DNA of 64,000 nucleotides from Bernardetiaceae bacterium. GTDB taxonomy: Bacteria; Bacteroidota; Bacteroidia; Cytophagales; Thermoflexibacteraceae. The stretch is from assembly GCA_025056255.1 (NCBI GenBank), contig JANWVT010000012.1:40978-104977 (forward strand). The letters run 5' to 3'. The first letter of the stretch is position 1. Every line of letters begins with the position of its first letter. The notes beneath the pieces were generated by a model. That model saw only the letters and a list, made by a program, of their open reading frames with translations. It did not search any database and was not told where the DNA came from. The position numbers and the translations under genes are program-made. Of the stretch, positions 63,974 through 64,000 are shown in pieces.

Positions 63974-64000
63974 CTACTCCTTCAACAACTTCTCCGTCCA
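63974..64000 (-). CDS. C-terminal end of a minus-strand gene (partial)
   Basis: Eight codons and a TAG are visible before the terminator: WTEKLLKE. Such a Lys-Leu/Ile-Lys ending is common for T9SS type A sorting domains, but eight residues cannot prove it. The reading frame is chosen because of the terminator just after it. Confidence 0.4.
   Translation of the reverse strand, partial: WTEKLLKE

Overview
The window reads as chromosomal DNA of a Bacteroidota bacterium, probably from the Cytophagales/Chitinophagales side of the phylum. The evidence is a PorP/SprF-type outer-membrane protein (22430-23416), a secreted protein ending in a type IX secretion (T9SS) type A sorting domain (36003-37808), several small families largely confined to Bacteroidota (DUF6787, DUF6728, DUF6671), and -7 promoter boxes of the form TAnnTTTG in place of TATAAT. 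There are no rRNA or tRNA genes, insertion sequences, prophage or CRISPR arrays. Most of the sequence is densely packed housekeeping DNA with short operons on both strands.

Layout. 1-4.6 kb: tail of an S9 peptidase, then on the minus strand a DEDDh exonuclease, menC, hisIE, an unknown conserved gene and a LolD-like ABC ATPase. 4.7-14.9 kb: a TPR signalling protein with a histidine-kinase dimerisation domain but no ATPase domain, a sugar MFS transporter, rsgA, a coiled-coil lipoprotein, an ECF sigma factor translationally overlapping a very large membrane-anchored anti-sigma-like protein, a small membrane protein and a lytic transglycosylase. 14.9-22.3 kb: msrA, a STAS-like gene split by one in-frame TAG, xseA, rmuC, and an operon SCP2 / small membrane protein / nuoC / pabB / pabC-like. 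22.4-34 kb: the PorP-like protein, a serine hydrolase, a STAS-like protein, a DUF72 protein, hisH, a carotenoid gene overlapping a histidine kinase gene, trpS, a gamma-carbonic-anhydrase-like protein, an omega-amidase-like nitrilase, rsmG and an M28 peptidase. 34-48.6 kb: a trypsin-CAP fusion, a TerB-like protein, the T9SS-exported GH10-like protein, rnz-purB, a MarR regulator with an acyl-CoA dehydrogenase, ychF and a class V aminotransferase. 48.8-63.4 kb: hemL, def-ruvX, dapF-proA, a DUF6671 protein, argB, a SerC-like aminotransferase, an FAH-family protein, a second ECF sigma operon (sigma, TM protein, DUF4097-like protein) and metH.

How the genes work together. Two sigma operons (10.3-13.9 kb and 57.2-59.4 kb) have the sigma / membrane protein / exported protein layout of envelope-sensing cassettes. 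The clearest regulatory unit is at 42.47-42.53 kb: two near-identical palindromes flank a TTG/TAnnTTTG promoter between a MarR gene and an acyl-CoA dehydrogenase gene. Central metabolism is scattered rather than clustered: histidine (hisIE, hisH), proline (proA), arginine (argB), lysine/cell wall (dapF), folate (pabB and pabC-like), haem (hemL), menaquinone (menC) and methionine (metH).

The long non-coding gaps carry a family of related short elements, each a GTTGTTCGTG-type hairpin followed by degenerate GTGCAACGGCG repeats. The best copies form a 157-bp tandem duplication at 63.5-63.9 kb, and weaker relatives occur near 0.2, 34, 38.8, 45.2, 48.8 and 54.3 kb. I did not find a clear new defence or mobile system. 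The best candidates for undescribed biology are this repeat family, the sigma / giant anti-sigma operon and the trypsin-CAP fusion.
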